Shown here piece by piece: positions 19,401 through 26,909 of a stretch of DNA of 64,000 nucleotides. A model generated the notes under the pieces. The model saw only the letters and a program-made list of their open reading frames with translations. It searched no databases and had not been told where the DNA came from. Each line of letters starts with the position of its first letter. Position 1 is the stretch's first letter. Source of the stretch: an uncultured Acidobacteriota bacterium (GTDB lineage: Bacteria > Acidobacteriota > Terriglobia > Bryobacterales > Bryobacteraceae); the NCBI GenBank assembly GCA_902826685.1, contig CADEFT010000003.1, positions 49,750-113,749 on the forward strand. Direction: 5' to 3'. The position numbers were made by a program, and so were the translations under genes.

Positions 19401-19850
19401 TCGGGCACCAATGCCGCCAGCCGCGGCTCGTCGCGTCCGGACCGCATCGGCAGCGGCACATTGAGCGCTCCCACGCGCGATTCCTGGGTCGATCGCAACG
19501 CCTTCCTTTGCCCTGGCCGCGCACCGGGCGCCCTGCAGTTCAACTGCGCCGTCGGGGTCGTGCCGGGCCGCGATCCCGATCCCATCGGCCGTTTTGGCAA
19601 CGCCGGCGTTGGCATCGTCACGGGACCGGGCACAGTCGGCCTGAACCTAGCGCTGAGCAAGCGCTTCCGCCTCGCTGAGCGCGTCTCGCTGCGAGCCGAA
19701 GGCAGCTTCACCAACTTCCCCAACGTGACCAACCTCGGCGACCCGGTGCTCGATATCGCCAACAATAATTTCGGCCGCATCACGGGCGCCCGCGGCGTCG
19801 ATTTCGGCGGCGGCCGGACCGGCCAGGTATCGTTGCGGCTCGAGTTCTGA
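16461..19850 (+). CDS. Oar-like TonB-dependent receptor with carboxypeptidase-regulatory domain (1)
   Basis: About 1129 residues. The start is taken as ATG 16461, giving a signal peptide MVFSKVFLFLLAAAACRAQ; a TTG at 16431 in the same frame is less likely. Residues about 20-110 form a carboxypeptidase-regulatory-like beta-sandwich (GVILGEVHDTTGAVIRDAKV). A plug-like region follows (IEIRVQGVGNTAEFGQPG-type phrase near residue 215), then a long 22-strand-type barrel with YHGAAFWYHQNRALDARSY and a C-terminal aromatic residue (GQVSLRLEF). Such Oar-like receptors are numerous in acidobacteria, import polymers or take part in surface export, and lack a known substrate here. The TGA overlaps the ATG of the following methyltransferase gene. 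Confidence 0.92.
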   Translation: MVFSKVFLFLLAAAACRAQSTFGVILGEVHDTTGAVIRDAKVKLTNTAENIARETVSDSNGNFEFQNVKAGPYAVAISAPGFRAFTAASLQLEARQTLRVNATLQVGDVTQVVEVSTAAGVIATDSPAIASTLTPERVLNLPSNVRGSASTSPAALLQTLPGVQADNGLGYSIHGGLPSQSEASVDGISITQLTGNSAQSNQMLSVESIAEIRVQGVGNTAEFGQPGDITLTSKSGSNQYHGAAFWYHQNRALDARSYGQATLPAKIGNTFGITAGGPVMLPKLYNGKDKTFFYFTWESMRYPRQTALQNTVPSSFVKTGDFSREGVTIRDPFTRTPFPNNVVPASRINAVARAILPFYPEINFGLTDRRSNSNYRNNVKTDIESDQFEARVDHTFSPSHSIWGRFNTKNNPSSGANNLTLPSDTLAARFYQGTATWTWTLRPTLLNEFRFGQVISDTATVFNFDGRAFTNSLNLRDIERDIFFNGLPNFGITNYTAFNKGRPGFGLSSNSQFVDNLTWVRGRHTIKTGVDIRRLVGQSALGFTTGNNYGDFSFSGNFSGDPFADFLLGTPVSSSIAVLSRDNDGRAKHYKTYVQDTIRISQKLTMDIGVRYELHPGYADAGLNIANFDREVPVTGRVIIMSDPKAREFVAPGAALSFNACPGAAINGVPCTPIVTAKEAGLPEALRRTYKSQFLPRVGLAYRLNDRTTLRASYGQYNMILLGSIFFSLTGTVQSDVRNFNNVSADGLPIFSLPDTRTPGSGVRSGAQGTFEFRTANQIDLKPPTMSQWGLSVDRQIGRDLGLRVSYIGNKSSHLPWAPDVNQMPSSTRFYAQRTSLDRPFPNWGLIFSRDAGANAFYNELQWELNRRFAGGFSFTSAYTLAKNLADNAGPSPTGFAGETGGGRLTNSLDRRADRGEVYASRRHRFLTTMVYELPFGKGRKFLSGAGRAADLVMGGWQLSGIVTLQSGPFLTPVFSGGDPSGTNAASRGSSRPDRIGSGTLSAPTRDSWVDRNAFLCPGRAPGALQFNCAVGVVPGRDPDPIGRFGNAGVGIVTGPGTVGLNLALSKRFRLAERVSLRAEGSFTNFPNVTNLGDPVLDIANNNFGRITGARGVDFGGGRTGQVSLRLEF

Positions 19851-20683
19851 TGGTTGCAACGCGACGCGCGCCAGCCGCCTATCTCCGCGGCGGCGCCATT
19901 GCCATCTACTCACCACGGAGCGAAGAAGACCGCGCCGCCGATCCTTACGACCGCGATTCGCAAGCCGCCGACTACTACTCGGCCGTCGCGCTCGGTCACC
20001 AGCCGGCGGTTTGGGATCTGAGCGATGGGTCCTGGGGACGCGGTGCCGCGCAGGGGCTTTACCGCACCATCGCGTCTTATGTGCTGGAGCTCGGATGCCG
20101 CCACGCCACCGGAGCCGTACTGGAAGCCGGCTGCGGCGTTGGCCGCACCACGTATGACTGCGCCGCGGCGATGCCCGGTTGGAGTTTCGTGGCCTCCGAC
20201 TATGCCTATCGCATGTGCGAACGCGCTCACGATGTGCTGTGCGGCGCGGAGCCGATCGCGCTCGCCTCGCTCGCCAAGCGCGGCTTTCTCACCGCCACGC
20301 TGCCCGCGCGGGCGCCACTCGGCAACGTGACCGTCGCCCAGGCCAGCGTGCTCGATCTGCCGTTCGAGGATGGCGTCTTCGATTGCGTGGTGGCAACCCT
20401 GGTAATCGATCGTGTCGCCGAACCGGCCGCCGCACTGAAAGAGATGGCGCGAGTGCTGGCGCCCGAGGGCAGGCTGGTTCTCTCCTCCCCACTCAACTTC
20501 CGCGACCCCGCGTCGTGGATGTCTTTCGGATTGCGCGACGGCATGCTGAATCTAATTGGCGGCGCCGGACTCCACGTCAGCGCCGCTTTCGATGGATTGA
20601 GCTACCACGAAATCAAAGATGCGCGCGGAAACGGCGAGGAATGGCGAATCGCCGTTTGCCTCGCCGGGCACCTCAAAACGTAA
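19850..20683 (+). CDS. SAM-dependent class I methyltransferase
   Basis: A 277-residue Rossmann-fold methyltransferase. Motif I is VLEAGCGVGRTTYDCA at about residue 90. SFVASDYAYRMC gives the acidic loop, VLDLPFEDGVFDCVVATLV gives motifs II/III, and MARVLAPEGRLVLSSP gives the post-motif. The family resembles UbiE/Methyltransf_11 enzymes, and the substrate is not evident. The start ATG 19850 shares one base with the receptor stop (TGATG), implying translational coupling. An N-terminal segment of about 60 residues precedes the fold and contains YDRDSQAADYYSAVALGHQP. It converges on the receptor pseudogene. Confidence 0.82.
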   Translation: MVATRRAPAAYLRGGAIAIYSPRSEEDRAADPYDRDSQAADYYSAVALGHQPAVWDLSDGSWGRGAAQGLYRTIASYVLELGCRHATGAVLEAGCGVGRTTYDCAAAMPGWSFVASDYAYRMCERAHDVLCGAEPIALASLAKRGFLTATLPARAPLGNVTVAQASVLDLPFEDGVFDCVVATLVIDRVAEPAAALKEMARVLAPEGRLVLSSPLNFRDPASWMSFGLRDGMLNLIGGAGLHVSAAFDGLSYHEIKDARGNGEEWRIAVCLAGHLKT

Positions 20684-21403
20684 ACTTCATCGCGAACTGA
20701 ATCAGCCGCGCCGGGCCGGCCTCCAGCACACGCCCGAAATTCGCCGAGTTCAAATCGCTGACTGGAACGGCGAAGTTGGCGTGATTGAAAAGGTTGAAGC
20801 ACTCGGCGCGAAGCTGCAGAGCGCGGCGTTCGCCCACGGCAATCGACTTGAACAAAGAAAAGTCCACGGTGGCGAGACCCGGACCGCGCGCGATGTTGCG
20901 CCCGGCGTTGCCGAACCGTCCCGCCTCCGTGGCCGGATTCAAGCGGCGGAACGCGTCGCGGGAAAGCCACTGGTTCACCGGCGGATGGGAAGCCTGCAGT
21001 GAGACGTTGGTCGCATCGAAAGCCGTGAACGGCGTCGAGGAATTCAGTACGCCGATCCCGTTGGTTTGCCAGCCGCCCAGAACCCGGCGGGTGAAGCGTC
21101 CGGCGCCGCGCAACTCCGGCAGCCGTAAGCGATGGCGCGCGTCGAACAATGAGGGGCCGTGCCCGGCACGCAGGTCGAAAGGATTCTGCCCAATATGGTG
21201 ATCTGCTGGGACGTCCCTTGCACCGCCAGGGCGATACTAAGCCGGACCACGTCGCTCACGCTCAGCACCACCGGCTTCTGCTCGAACCGCTCAAAGCCAG
21301 ACGGTTCCGCCGTCACCGAATAATCGCCCACCGCGAGCGAAGGCACACGGAACGTGCCGTCGCCCTACGATAGAGCGAGACCAATCAGCAGAAGAACGTT
21401 CAT
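20673..21403 (-). pseudogene. Decayed Oar-like TonB-dependent receptor (two internal deletions)
   Basis: Three parts of one receptor can be read in order on the minus strand. ATG 21403 gives a signal start (MNVLLLIGLALS) and stops at once with TAG. In another frame the end of a carboxypeptidase-regulatory domain follows (VPSLAVGDYSVTAEPSGFE, then VVLSVSDVVRLSIALAVQG). From about 21150 a further frame encodes the last ~150 residues of a receptor barrel, including RFTRRVLGGWQTNGIGVLN, LQLRAECFNLFNHANFAVPV and the terminal LIQFAMKFTF. The plug and most of the barrel, roughly 800 codons, are missing. This is a clear deletion pseudogene, converging on the methyltransferase gene. Confidence 0.85.
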
Positions 21404-21454
21404 TCCGGCAAAGCCTACCGGAAACGTTCATCACGCCTCAATAGCGGGAATCCA

Positions 21455-23101
21455 CTACCTGTGCGGGAGCCTCGCGGGCCGTTCGCCTTCCACCCAACGG
21501 TAGGTCGCACCGGCTTCGAGCTTCGATGTCTCCTGCGTCAGTCCGCTCGGCCAGTAGACAGCCGCGCGTTGAATCTCTCGCTGTGCGCCGAGCCCGAACG
21601 TCAAGGGCAGCGCACTCGCCGAAAGATAGCTCGATCCGCTTTTCACCATCTGCGTCTGCCTGCCGCCGGCGTCGAAGACGTGCATCACGGCGCCAATGGC
21701 GTCGCGGTTCGATTTTCGTCCTTCAAGCGAAAACCGGATCGATCCGCGGCCCGCCGGCAAGTCGTTGCGATAAAGAAACGCAGCGCCGCCGTTGGTTGTG
21801 ATCAGCACGTCCAGGTCTCCGTCGCGATCGAAATCGCCCAGGGCGAGTCCCCGCCCGATCTTGGGCCCGGCGAATTCGCGGCCCGCCTCCACAGCCGCCT
21901 CGCGAAAATCCTGGCCGCGCCGATTGACGAACAAGTGCGGCACCTGGGCATGCGCGGGACGGCGGCCCACATTGCGCACGGAATCGTCGATGTGGCCGTT
22001 GACCACGATCAGATCCAGATAGCCATCGAGATCCAGATCGCCGAACAGACATCCGAAGCCGAGCCGGTCGCGCGAGGCGGCACCCACGCCTCGCTCCCGT
22101 GCGCGGTCGATGAAGCCCGCGCCCTCAGGCTCATACAGGCCGATCATCTCGTTATCGAAATTTGTCACGGCAACGCCGGGCTTGCCGTTGCCCCGGAAGT
22201 CCGCCACGTCGACACCCATGCCCGCGCGCGCCCGGCCGTCTTCGCTGAAAGCGACACCCAGGCGCATCGCCGATTCGGTGAACGTGCCGTCGCGGTTGTT
22301 GCGATAGAGCTTGTTCGGCTGAGTGTCGTTGGCGACGAACAGATCGAGCCACCCGTCGTTGTCCACGTCGAGCAGCGCCGCGCCCAGCGATTTCGAGGAC
22401 GGGTCGAAGAGCCCCGCGCGCGCCGTCGCGTCTTCGAACGTGCCGTCTCCGCGATTGCGAAACAGCCAGCACGTCGCCCCACGATAGGCTTCCGGCGTGC
22501 AGTAGGACTTGCTCTTCCCATCCAGGGAGCATCGCACGTCGGTCTCGGGCGACCAGCGGACATAGTTGCATACGAACAGGTCCAGCAGGCCGTCGCGGTC
22601 ATAGTCGAACCACAGCGCGGAAGTCGAGAAGCCGGTTCGAGGCGCCAGGCCGGCGGCGCGGGTCACATCGATGAAACCGCCGCGGCGGTTGTTGCGCAGC
22701 AGCCGGTTCTGTCCTACCGACGTAATGTAGAGATCCGGAAAACCGTCGTTGTCGAAGTCGCCCACCGCGACACCCATGCCGTACATTTCGAAATCGAGAC
22801 CCGCCTGCCGGGTCGTGTCGCTGAAGGTTCCGTTGCGGTTGTTGCGCAGAAGCTTCAGCGTGGACCGCCGGCGCCGGTGCCCCGGCCAATCCTGCCCGTT
22901 GATGAGCAGAATATCCAGCCATCCGTCGGCGTCATAGTCGAGAAACGCGCAGCCGGGCCCCATCGTTTCGGGCAGGAATTTCGCACCGAAAGCGCCCGTG
23001 TTGTGCTGAAACTCGACCCCTGCCTGCGCCGTGACGTCGGTGAGGCGCCAGGGAGCCGGCTGCGCCGAAGCCATCGCCAGCAACCAGTCGCGGCGCGTCA
23101 T
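21455..23101 (-). CDS. CRTAC1-family FG-GAP/VCBS propeller protein with ASPIC/UnbV domain
   Basis: About 548 residues. The N-terminus MTRRDWLLAMASAQP looks like a shortened Tat signal. FG-GAP/VCBS repeats carrying Ca-binding DxDxDG-type loops fill most of the protein: LDYDADGWLDILLING, GDFDNDGFPDLYITS, FDYDRDGLLDLFVCNY, LDVDNDGWLDLFVAND, GDLDLDGYLDLIVVNG and GDFDRDGDLDVLITTN. The C-terminal ASPIC/UnbV domain is recognised by GRKSNRDAIGAVMHVFDAGG and SGSSYLSASALPLTFGLG. The family is extracellular and calcium-binding, with unknown function in bacteria. The ATG overlaps the stop of the response regulator (ATGA), so the two-component system and this gene are expressed together. Confidence 0.9.
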   Translation of the reverse strand: MTRRDWLLAMASAQPAPWRLTDVTAQAGVEFQHNTGAFGAKFLPETMGPGCAFLDYDADGWLDILLINGQDWPGHRRRRSTLKLLRNNRNGTFSDTTRQAGLDFEMYGMGVAVGDFDNDGFPDLYITSVGQNRLLRNNRRGGFIDVTRAAGLAPRTGFSTSALWFDYDRDGLLDLFVCNYVRWSPETDVRCSLDGKSKSYCTPEAYRGATCWLFRNRGDGTFEDATARAGLFDPSSKSLGAALLDVDNDGWLDLFVANDTQPNKLYRNNRDGTFTESAMRLGVAFSEDGRARAGMGVDVADFRGNGKPGVAVTNFDNEMIGLYEPEGAGFIDRARERGVGAASRDRLGFGCLFGDLDLDGYLDLIVVNGHIDDSVRNVGRRPAHAQVPHLFVNRRGQDFREAAVEAGREFAGPKIGRGLALGDFDRDGDLDVLITTNGGAAFLYRNDLPAGRGSIRFSLEGRKSNRDAIGAVMHVFDAGGRQTQMVKSGSSYLSASALPLTFGLGAQREIQRAAVYWPSGLTQETSKLEAGATYRWVEGERPARLPHR

Positions 23102-23730
23102 GGAATCGAAACCAGCCCGTGGCGTATGGCGTAGACCACCAGTTCCGCCGTGTTGCGAATCTGCAGCGCGTCCATGATGTTGGCCCGATGCACGGCGACG
23201 GTATTCACGCTCAGGGCGAGCGTGGCGGCGATCTCCTTGTTGGAACGGCCGCCCACGATATGCTGCAGCACTTCCAACTCGCGCTTGCTCAAGGGACGCT
23301 TGGCCGTGGACGCCGCCGCTTGTTCCAGCCGGGCGTCCTGCACCCACTCCCCGGCACGAACGGCCTTCACGGCGGCCACCAGTTCCAGATCCATCGCATT
23401 CTTCAACAAATAGCCGCCGGCGCCGGCCGCGCGGCTGTTCTCCACGTAGCTGGGCTCGGAATGCATACTCAAGATGAGCACGCGAGCCGATGGCAGGCGC
23501 TCCCGCAGGATGCGTGTAGCCATGGCGCCGTTTTGCGCCGGAATGGCGTAATCCATTACCACCACGTCCGGCTTCAGGCGCAGCGCCAACTCCACCGCCT
23601 CCACGCCGTCGGCGGCATCGCCCACCACCTCGATCTCCGGATCGTCTTCGAGCAGGCGGCGAAAGCCCAGCCGCACCAGGGCATGATCGTCCACTAGCAG
23701 GACGCGAATTCTTTCGATGCCGTCAGCCAA
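23098..23730 (-). CDS. NarL/LuxR-family response regulator
   Basis: A 210-residue two-domain regulator. The receiver domain begins VLLVDDHALVRLGFRRLLED, with acidic residues Asp14 and Asp15 and predicted phospho-acceptor Asp60 in VVVMDYAIP. The conserved Lys is in GYLLKNAMD. The C-terminal LuxR-type helix-turn-helix is SKRELEVLQHIVGGRSNKEI followed by TLALSVNTVAVHRANIM. It overlaps the histidine-kinase gene by 8 bp and the CRTAC1 gene by 4 bp, so its cognate kinase is the neighbour and one target may be the operon itself. Confidence 0.95.
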   Translation of the reverse strand: MADGIERIRVLLVDDHALVRLGFRRLLEDDPEIEVVGDAADGVEAVELALRLKPDVVVMDYAIPAQNGAMATRILRERLPSARVLILSMHSEPSYVENSRAAGAGGYLLKNAMDLELVAAVKAVRAGEWVQDARLEQAAASTAKRPLSKRELEVLQHIVGGRSNKEIAATLALSVNTVAVHRANIMDALQIRNTAELVVYAIRHGLVSIP

Positions 23731-25054
23731 AACGCGCCTCCTGATGATCGAGAGTATCGGGCGAGGATTCGGTCCAGGCGAGATCGAGCATGACTCGCGT
23801 GCCTCCCTGCGCGTTCGCCGCGGCGATGGTGAGGCTGCCGCCGGCCAGCGCGGCGCGCTCCCGCATGGCGGAAAGGCCGACGCCGGCGCGCGAATCCGGC
23901 AGGATTCCCTTCCCCGCGTCTTCCACCGTCAGGCGCAGAGAGTGAGACTCCGCCTCCACGCGTACGGTGACGGCGTCCACCGCGGCGTGCCTCGCCACGT
24001 TATTCAGCGCCTCTTGCAGGATGCGATAGACATGGATCGCCTTGGCGGCCGGCAGTCCGATCGGCGCGCCGGGCAGATCGGATCGTACTTCGATGCCCGT
24101 GTGGCGCTCGAAGTTCGCCAGGTGCCACTGCATGGCGGCGAGCAATCCCTGCTCTTCGAGCATCACCGGCTGCAGCGATTGCGAAAGCGACCGGATCTTT
24201 TCGAGCGTACCTTGCACCACCGCGCTCACTTCCTGGATCTCGGCCTCAAACGTCGAAGATGGCGCATGCCGCCCCGCGCGCCGCAGCAGCGCTCCGACGG
24301 CGGTCAGGATCTGGCCGAATTCGTCGTGCAAGTCGCGCGAAATGCCGCGGAACGTGGATTCCTGCGACGCGATCAACTGGTGTGCGAGTTCCCGCCGCTC
24401 CGTTGCCAGTGCGGCGACGCGCGCGAATACAGCGCGGTTCGAACGGATCAGCCCAAGCCCCGTGATCACGATCAAACCGACGGAAAGACCGAGCAGCAGG
24501 TAGGCGTTGCGCTCGATTTCGGAATAGATGTTTTGCGCTTCGGCAGCGGCTTGCGAATCGCGCTCGTTGTTTTCCACCAGCAGGCGCGCCACCAGCGCGG
24601 AAAGAGCATCCTGCCGCGGCTGCAGCGTTCCGCGGATGGCGGCGGCCGGTTCCCTGGCGGTGAGCGCGGAATCGGCGGTGCGCCAGAAATCGGCGACGGA
24701 CGTTTGCAGGTACAGCGTGTGCTCGCGCGGGCGCCAGCCGGCGCTCAACTCTGCCTCCCGCCCGACGGCGCTATCGAGATTCTCGCGGATGCGGGCGAGC
24801 GCGGGCCGCCAGGCGGCGAGCGGATAACCGTCTTTTCCATCCAGCATGTCGCGCAGCGCCAGCCCCAGTGAGTTCAAATCGTTCTGAATCCGGATCAATT
24901 GCAGCGACGCGAGCCGGTTGCGTTCCACGATGCTGGTCTGCATCTCCCGCATGCGATGAACCGACCGCAGCGTGTACGCCGCGTAGGCTCCAATCAGGAG
25001 CAGGGCGAACGCCAGGCCGGCCACCAGCCGCGGAGTGGGAGTCGCTTCCCGCAT
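23723..25054 (-). CDS. Sensor histidine kinase, NarX/DesK-like (HisKA_3)
   Basis: About 443 residues from ATG 25054. Transmembrane segments lie at about 10-28 (LVAGLAFALLLIGAYAAYTL) and 185-204 (LLGLSVGLIVITGLGLI). They bound a periplasmic helical sensor region of about 155 residues. The dimerisation/phosphoacceptor motif is RGISRDLHDEFGQILTAVG with His243. The ATPase domain has YRILQEALNNVARHA (N box), VEDAGKGI (D/G1) and GVGLSAMRERAALAGGS (G2). This is the NarX/LiaS type that pairs with NarL-like regulators, here the overlapping downstream gene. The signal sensed is unknown. The MFS gene ends only 13 bp upstream. Confidence 0.93.
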   Translation of the reverse strand: MREATPTPRLVAGLAFALLLIGAYAAYTLRSVHRMREMQTSIVERNRLASLQLIRIQNDLNSLGLALRDMLDGKDGYPLAAWRPALARIRENLDSAVGREAELSAGWRPREHTLYLQTSVADFWRTADSALTAREPAAAIRGTLQPRQDALSALVARLLVENNERDSQAAAEAQNIYSEIERNAYLLLGLSVGLIVITGLGLIRSNRAVFARVAALATERRELAHQLIASQESTFRGISRDLHDEFGQILTAVGALLRRAGRHAPSSTFEAEIQEVSAVVQGTLEKIRSLSQSLQPVMLEEQGLLAAMQWHLANFERHTGIEVRSDLPGAPIGLPAAKAIHVYRILQEALNNVARHAAVDAVTVRVEAESHSLRLTVEDAGKGILPDSRAGVGLSAMRERAALAGGSLTIAAANAQGGTRVMLDLAWTESSPDTLDHQEARFG

Positions 25055-25067
25055 CGTCTTAACCAGC

Positions 25068-26288
25068 TTAAACGCTGGCCCTCGGGTATCGTGGCATCGC
25101 AAGCATCAGAATCGCCGCGATGATGGCGAGAGCCTGCGACAGGCGCAACACCGCGTCATAGCTGCCCGACGTGTCGAACACGCGGCCGAACAGCACCGGG
25201 CCCACGGCGCCCGCAAGGGCGTAGAAGGTCCAGGTAATGCCATAAAGTGTAGAGAAGGACGCCAGGCCGAAGTACCGGCTGAGGAGATACGGCGTGACAT
25301 CGGCCTCGCCTCCGAGACCCAATCCGATCAGCACCGCGGCGATCATCGCCACGGGTAGCGATCGCGCGAGGGCAAGCGCCGCAAAGCCGGCCGCCATCAC
25401 CGCCAGCAGCCAGAACGACAGGCGCGGTCCGAAGAAACGGTCGAGCAGCCAGCCGGTCAACAATCTTCCGGCGAGGTTGGCCCCGCCCAGAACGCCGGTG
25501 GCAAGCGCCGCCTGCGACGCCGTCATGCCCCGGTCGGAAAGGTGCGCGGCCATGTGAGTAAGTGTGCCGTTGGCGGCGATCGAGCTGACAAACAGTACGG
25601 CTACCAGGACCCAGAAAGCGCGATGGCCCAAGGCCCCGCGTATCGTCGATCCGGATTCGGCGAGCGGGTTGTTGCCGGACTCGCCGCTCCGCCTGACCCA
25701 GGCGGCCGTTAGTGGAATGCCGGACAGCAGCACCATCGCGCCCAAGATAAGGTAGGCCGTGCGCCACCCAAAGGCGGCGATGCAACGCTCGGCGAGTATA
25801 GGATGCACGATCGATCCGATCCCCACGCCCGCCATGACACAGGCCAGGGCAAGGCCGCGCCGCGCCGTGAACCAGCCGGCCACCGCGCCGCCGTATCCCA
25901 TTTGAGTGGTACCGTTGCCCGCGAGCCCAATGACGAAGAACGCCGCGTATAGCTCCCAAAGCGGACCGGAAAGACGGCTCAGCGACAGCACCGCCGTTCC
26001 AAAGAGCGCAAAGCATGGGATCACGATGGGCCGCGGGCCCCAACGGTCGAGCGCCCGACCGAGAAACGGCGACACGGCCGCCACGGTCATCGCGGCGATG
26101 GCGAAGGCGCGCGAGACTTCTTCGCGGCTCCAGCCGAACTCCGCGGTCAGCGGCTTCAGAAATACGCCGAAGGTGAACACCAGCAGAGAACCGAAGCTGA
26201 CCATCGCGCCGAAGTGCGCCGCCAGAACCACGCGCCAGCCGGGGTAAAGCGGCGAGTCTTCACTTGCGGACGTAGCCGGTGGCGGCAC
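25068..26288 (-). CDS. MFS transporter (oxalate/formate-antiporter-like, OFA family)
   Basis: About 406 residues with 12 predicted transmembrane helices. The first helix begins at YPGWRVVLAAHFGAMVSFG. The MFS loop 2-3 motif is GRALDRWGPRPIVIP, and the second half has GRLLTGWLLDRFFGPRLSF. The architecture resembles the OFA/monocarboxylate porter group, and the substrate is unknown. The longest frame starts at 26330, but that would bury 71 bp in the selenoprotein gene. GTG 26288 is preferred because AAGGAGG (26303-26297) sits exactly eight bases upstream. That start lies within the 3' end of the selenoprotein gene, overlapping it by 29 bp, which suggests coupling. Confidence 0.85.
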   Translation of the reverse strand: MPPPATSASEDSPLYPGWRVVLAAHFGAMVSFGSLLVFTFGVFLKPLTAEFGWSREEVSRAFAIAAMTVAAVSPFLGRALDRWGPRPIVIPCFALFGTAVLSLSRLSGPLWELYAAFFVIGLAGNGTTQMGYGGAVAGWFTARRGLALACVMAGVGIGSIVHPILAERCIAAFGWRTAYLILGAMVLLSGIPLTAAWVRRSGESGNNPLAESGSTIRGALGHRAFWVLVAVLFVSSIAANGTLTHMAAHLSDRGMTASQAALATGVLGGANLAGRLLTGWLLDRFFGPRLSFWLLAVMAAGFAALALARSLPVAMIAAVLIGLGLGGEADVTPYLLSRYFGLASFSTLYGITWTFYALAGAVGPVLFGRVFDTSGSYDAVLRLSQALAIIAAILMLAMPRYPRASV

Positions 26289-26850
26289 TGCGCTTTCCTC
26301 CTTCACGATGCGCCTCATCGGAAAGAGCATGTACGCCGGTGGCGTCGATCCAGCGGTTGTAGAAGTTGAACAGCGCGCAAACCGTGATGGCGTAGAAAAG
26401 CTGTTCGTCTGTCCATCCCTGGGCGCGCAGAGGCTCCAGATCGGCGGCCGTGATGCGGTGCGAATCCTGGTTTACTTTGTCGATGAAACGGAGCAGCATC
26501 TTCTCGGCAGGGTTGAGCGGGGAGGACTCCAGGTCGTTGAGCACCGCATCGACCAGCGCATGATCCGACAGCAGTTCGGCCGCGACCGCGGCGTGCGACT
26601 TGGTTCAGAACGGGCAATGGTTCTTCCTTGAAGTGTAGGCCGCGATGAGCTCACGAAACCCCGGCGTGAGCGGAGCCTCTTCGCGAAGGATGGCCTGGGT
26701 GAAACGCGCCAGATGCTCCCCGGCCTCCGGCTTGAAAGCGAACAGATGCCAGATCTGCGGATACTCGCTGGCGCCGGTGGCGCGCAGGGCATCGATGGCG
26801 CGCGTCCACGGCGATGGTTTGGAATTGGCTTCCACCCCGGGAAGAAACAT
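26260..26850 (-). CDS. AhpD-like selenoprotein (carboxymuconolactone decarboxylase family, CxxU active site)
   Basis: Reading from ATG 26850 (GGAG just upstream) through an in-frame TGA at 26607-26605 gives a 196-residue protein that matches the peroxidase-related CMD/AhpD family over its whole length. The exact AhpD signature E-x11-C-x2-C-x3-H is present as Glu67, Cys79, Sec82 and His86 (around KNHCPF-U-TKSH). The downstream half keeps the family text: VLNDLESSPLNPAEKMLLRF, AQGWTDEQLFYAI and CALFNFYNRW. A SECIS-like hairpin follows the TGA. The protein would be a thiol/selenol peroxidase or disulfide reductase. It sits 59 bp after metH and overlaps the MFS gene. If UGA is not recoded, an inactive N-terminal fragment results. 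An alternative start is ATG 26859. Confidence 0.88.
26579..26592 (-). promoter_or_regulatory. Candidate bacterial SECIS hairpin for Sec insertion
   Basis: Twelve bases after the UGA, the mRNA has a stem of five G-C pairs (GCCGC/GCGGC) closed by the tetraloop GGUC. The loop starts 17 nt after the UGA, inside the 16-37 nt window described for bacterial SECIS elements, and has guanines at its first positions as required. GGUC is also found in the E. coli fdhF apical loop. Confidence 0.7.
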
Positions 26851-26909
26851 CGGCTCCATGAGGGAGCAATGTATCGCGATTGCCGCGCGCGGGCGATAGT
26901 GCAAATCTA

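Noticed and set aside
26605..26607. TGA read as an ordinary stop, making the region two small genes or a pseudogene
   Set aside because: Both sides are fully conserved family sequence in one frame, the TGA is exactly at the catalytic second Cys, no other damage is present and a SECIS-like hairpin follows.
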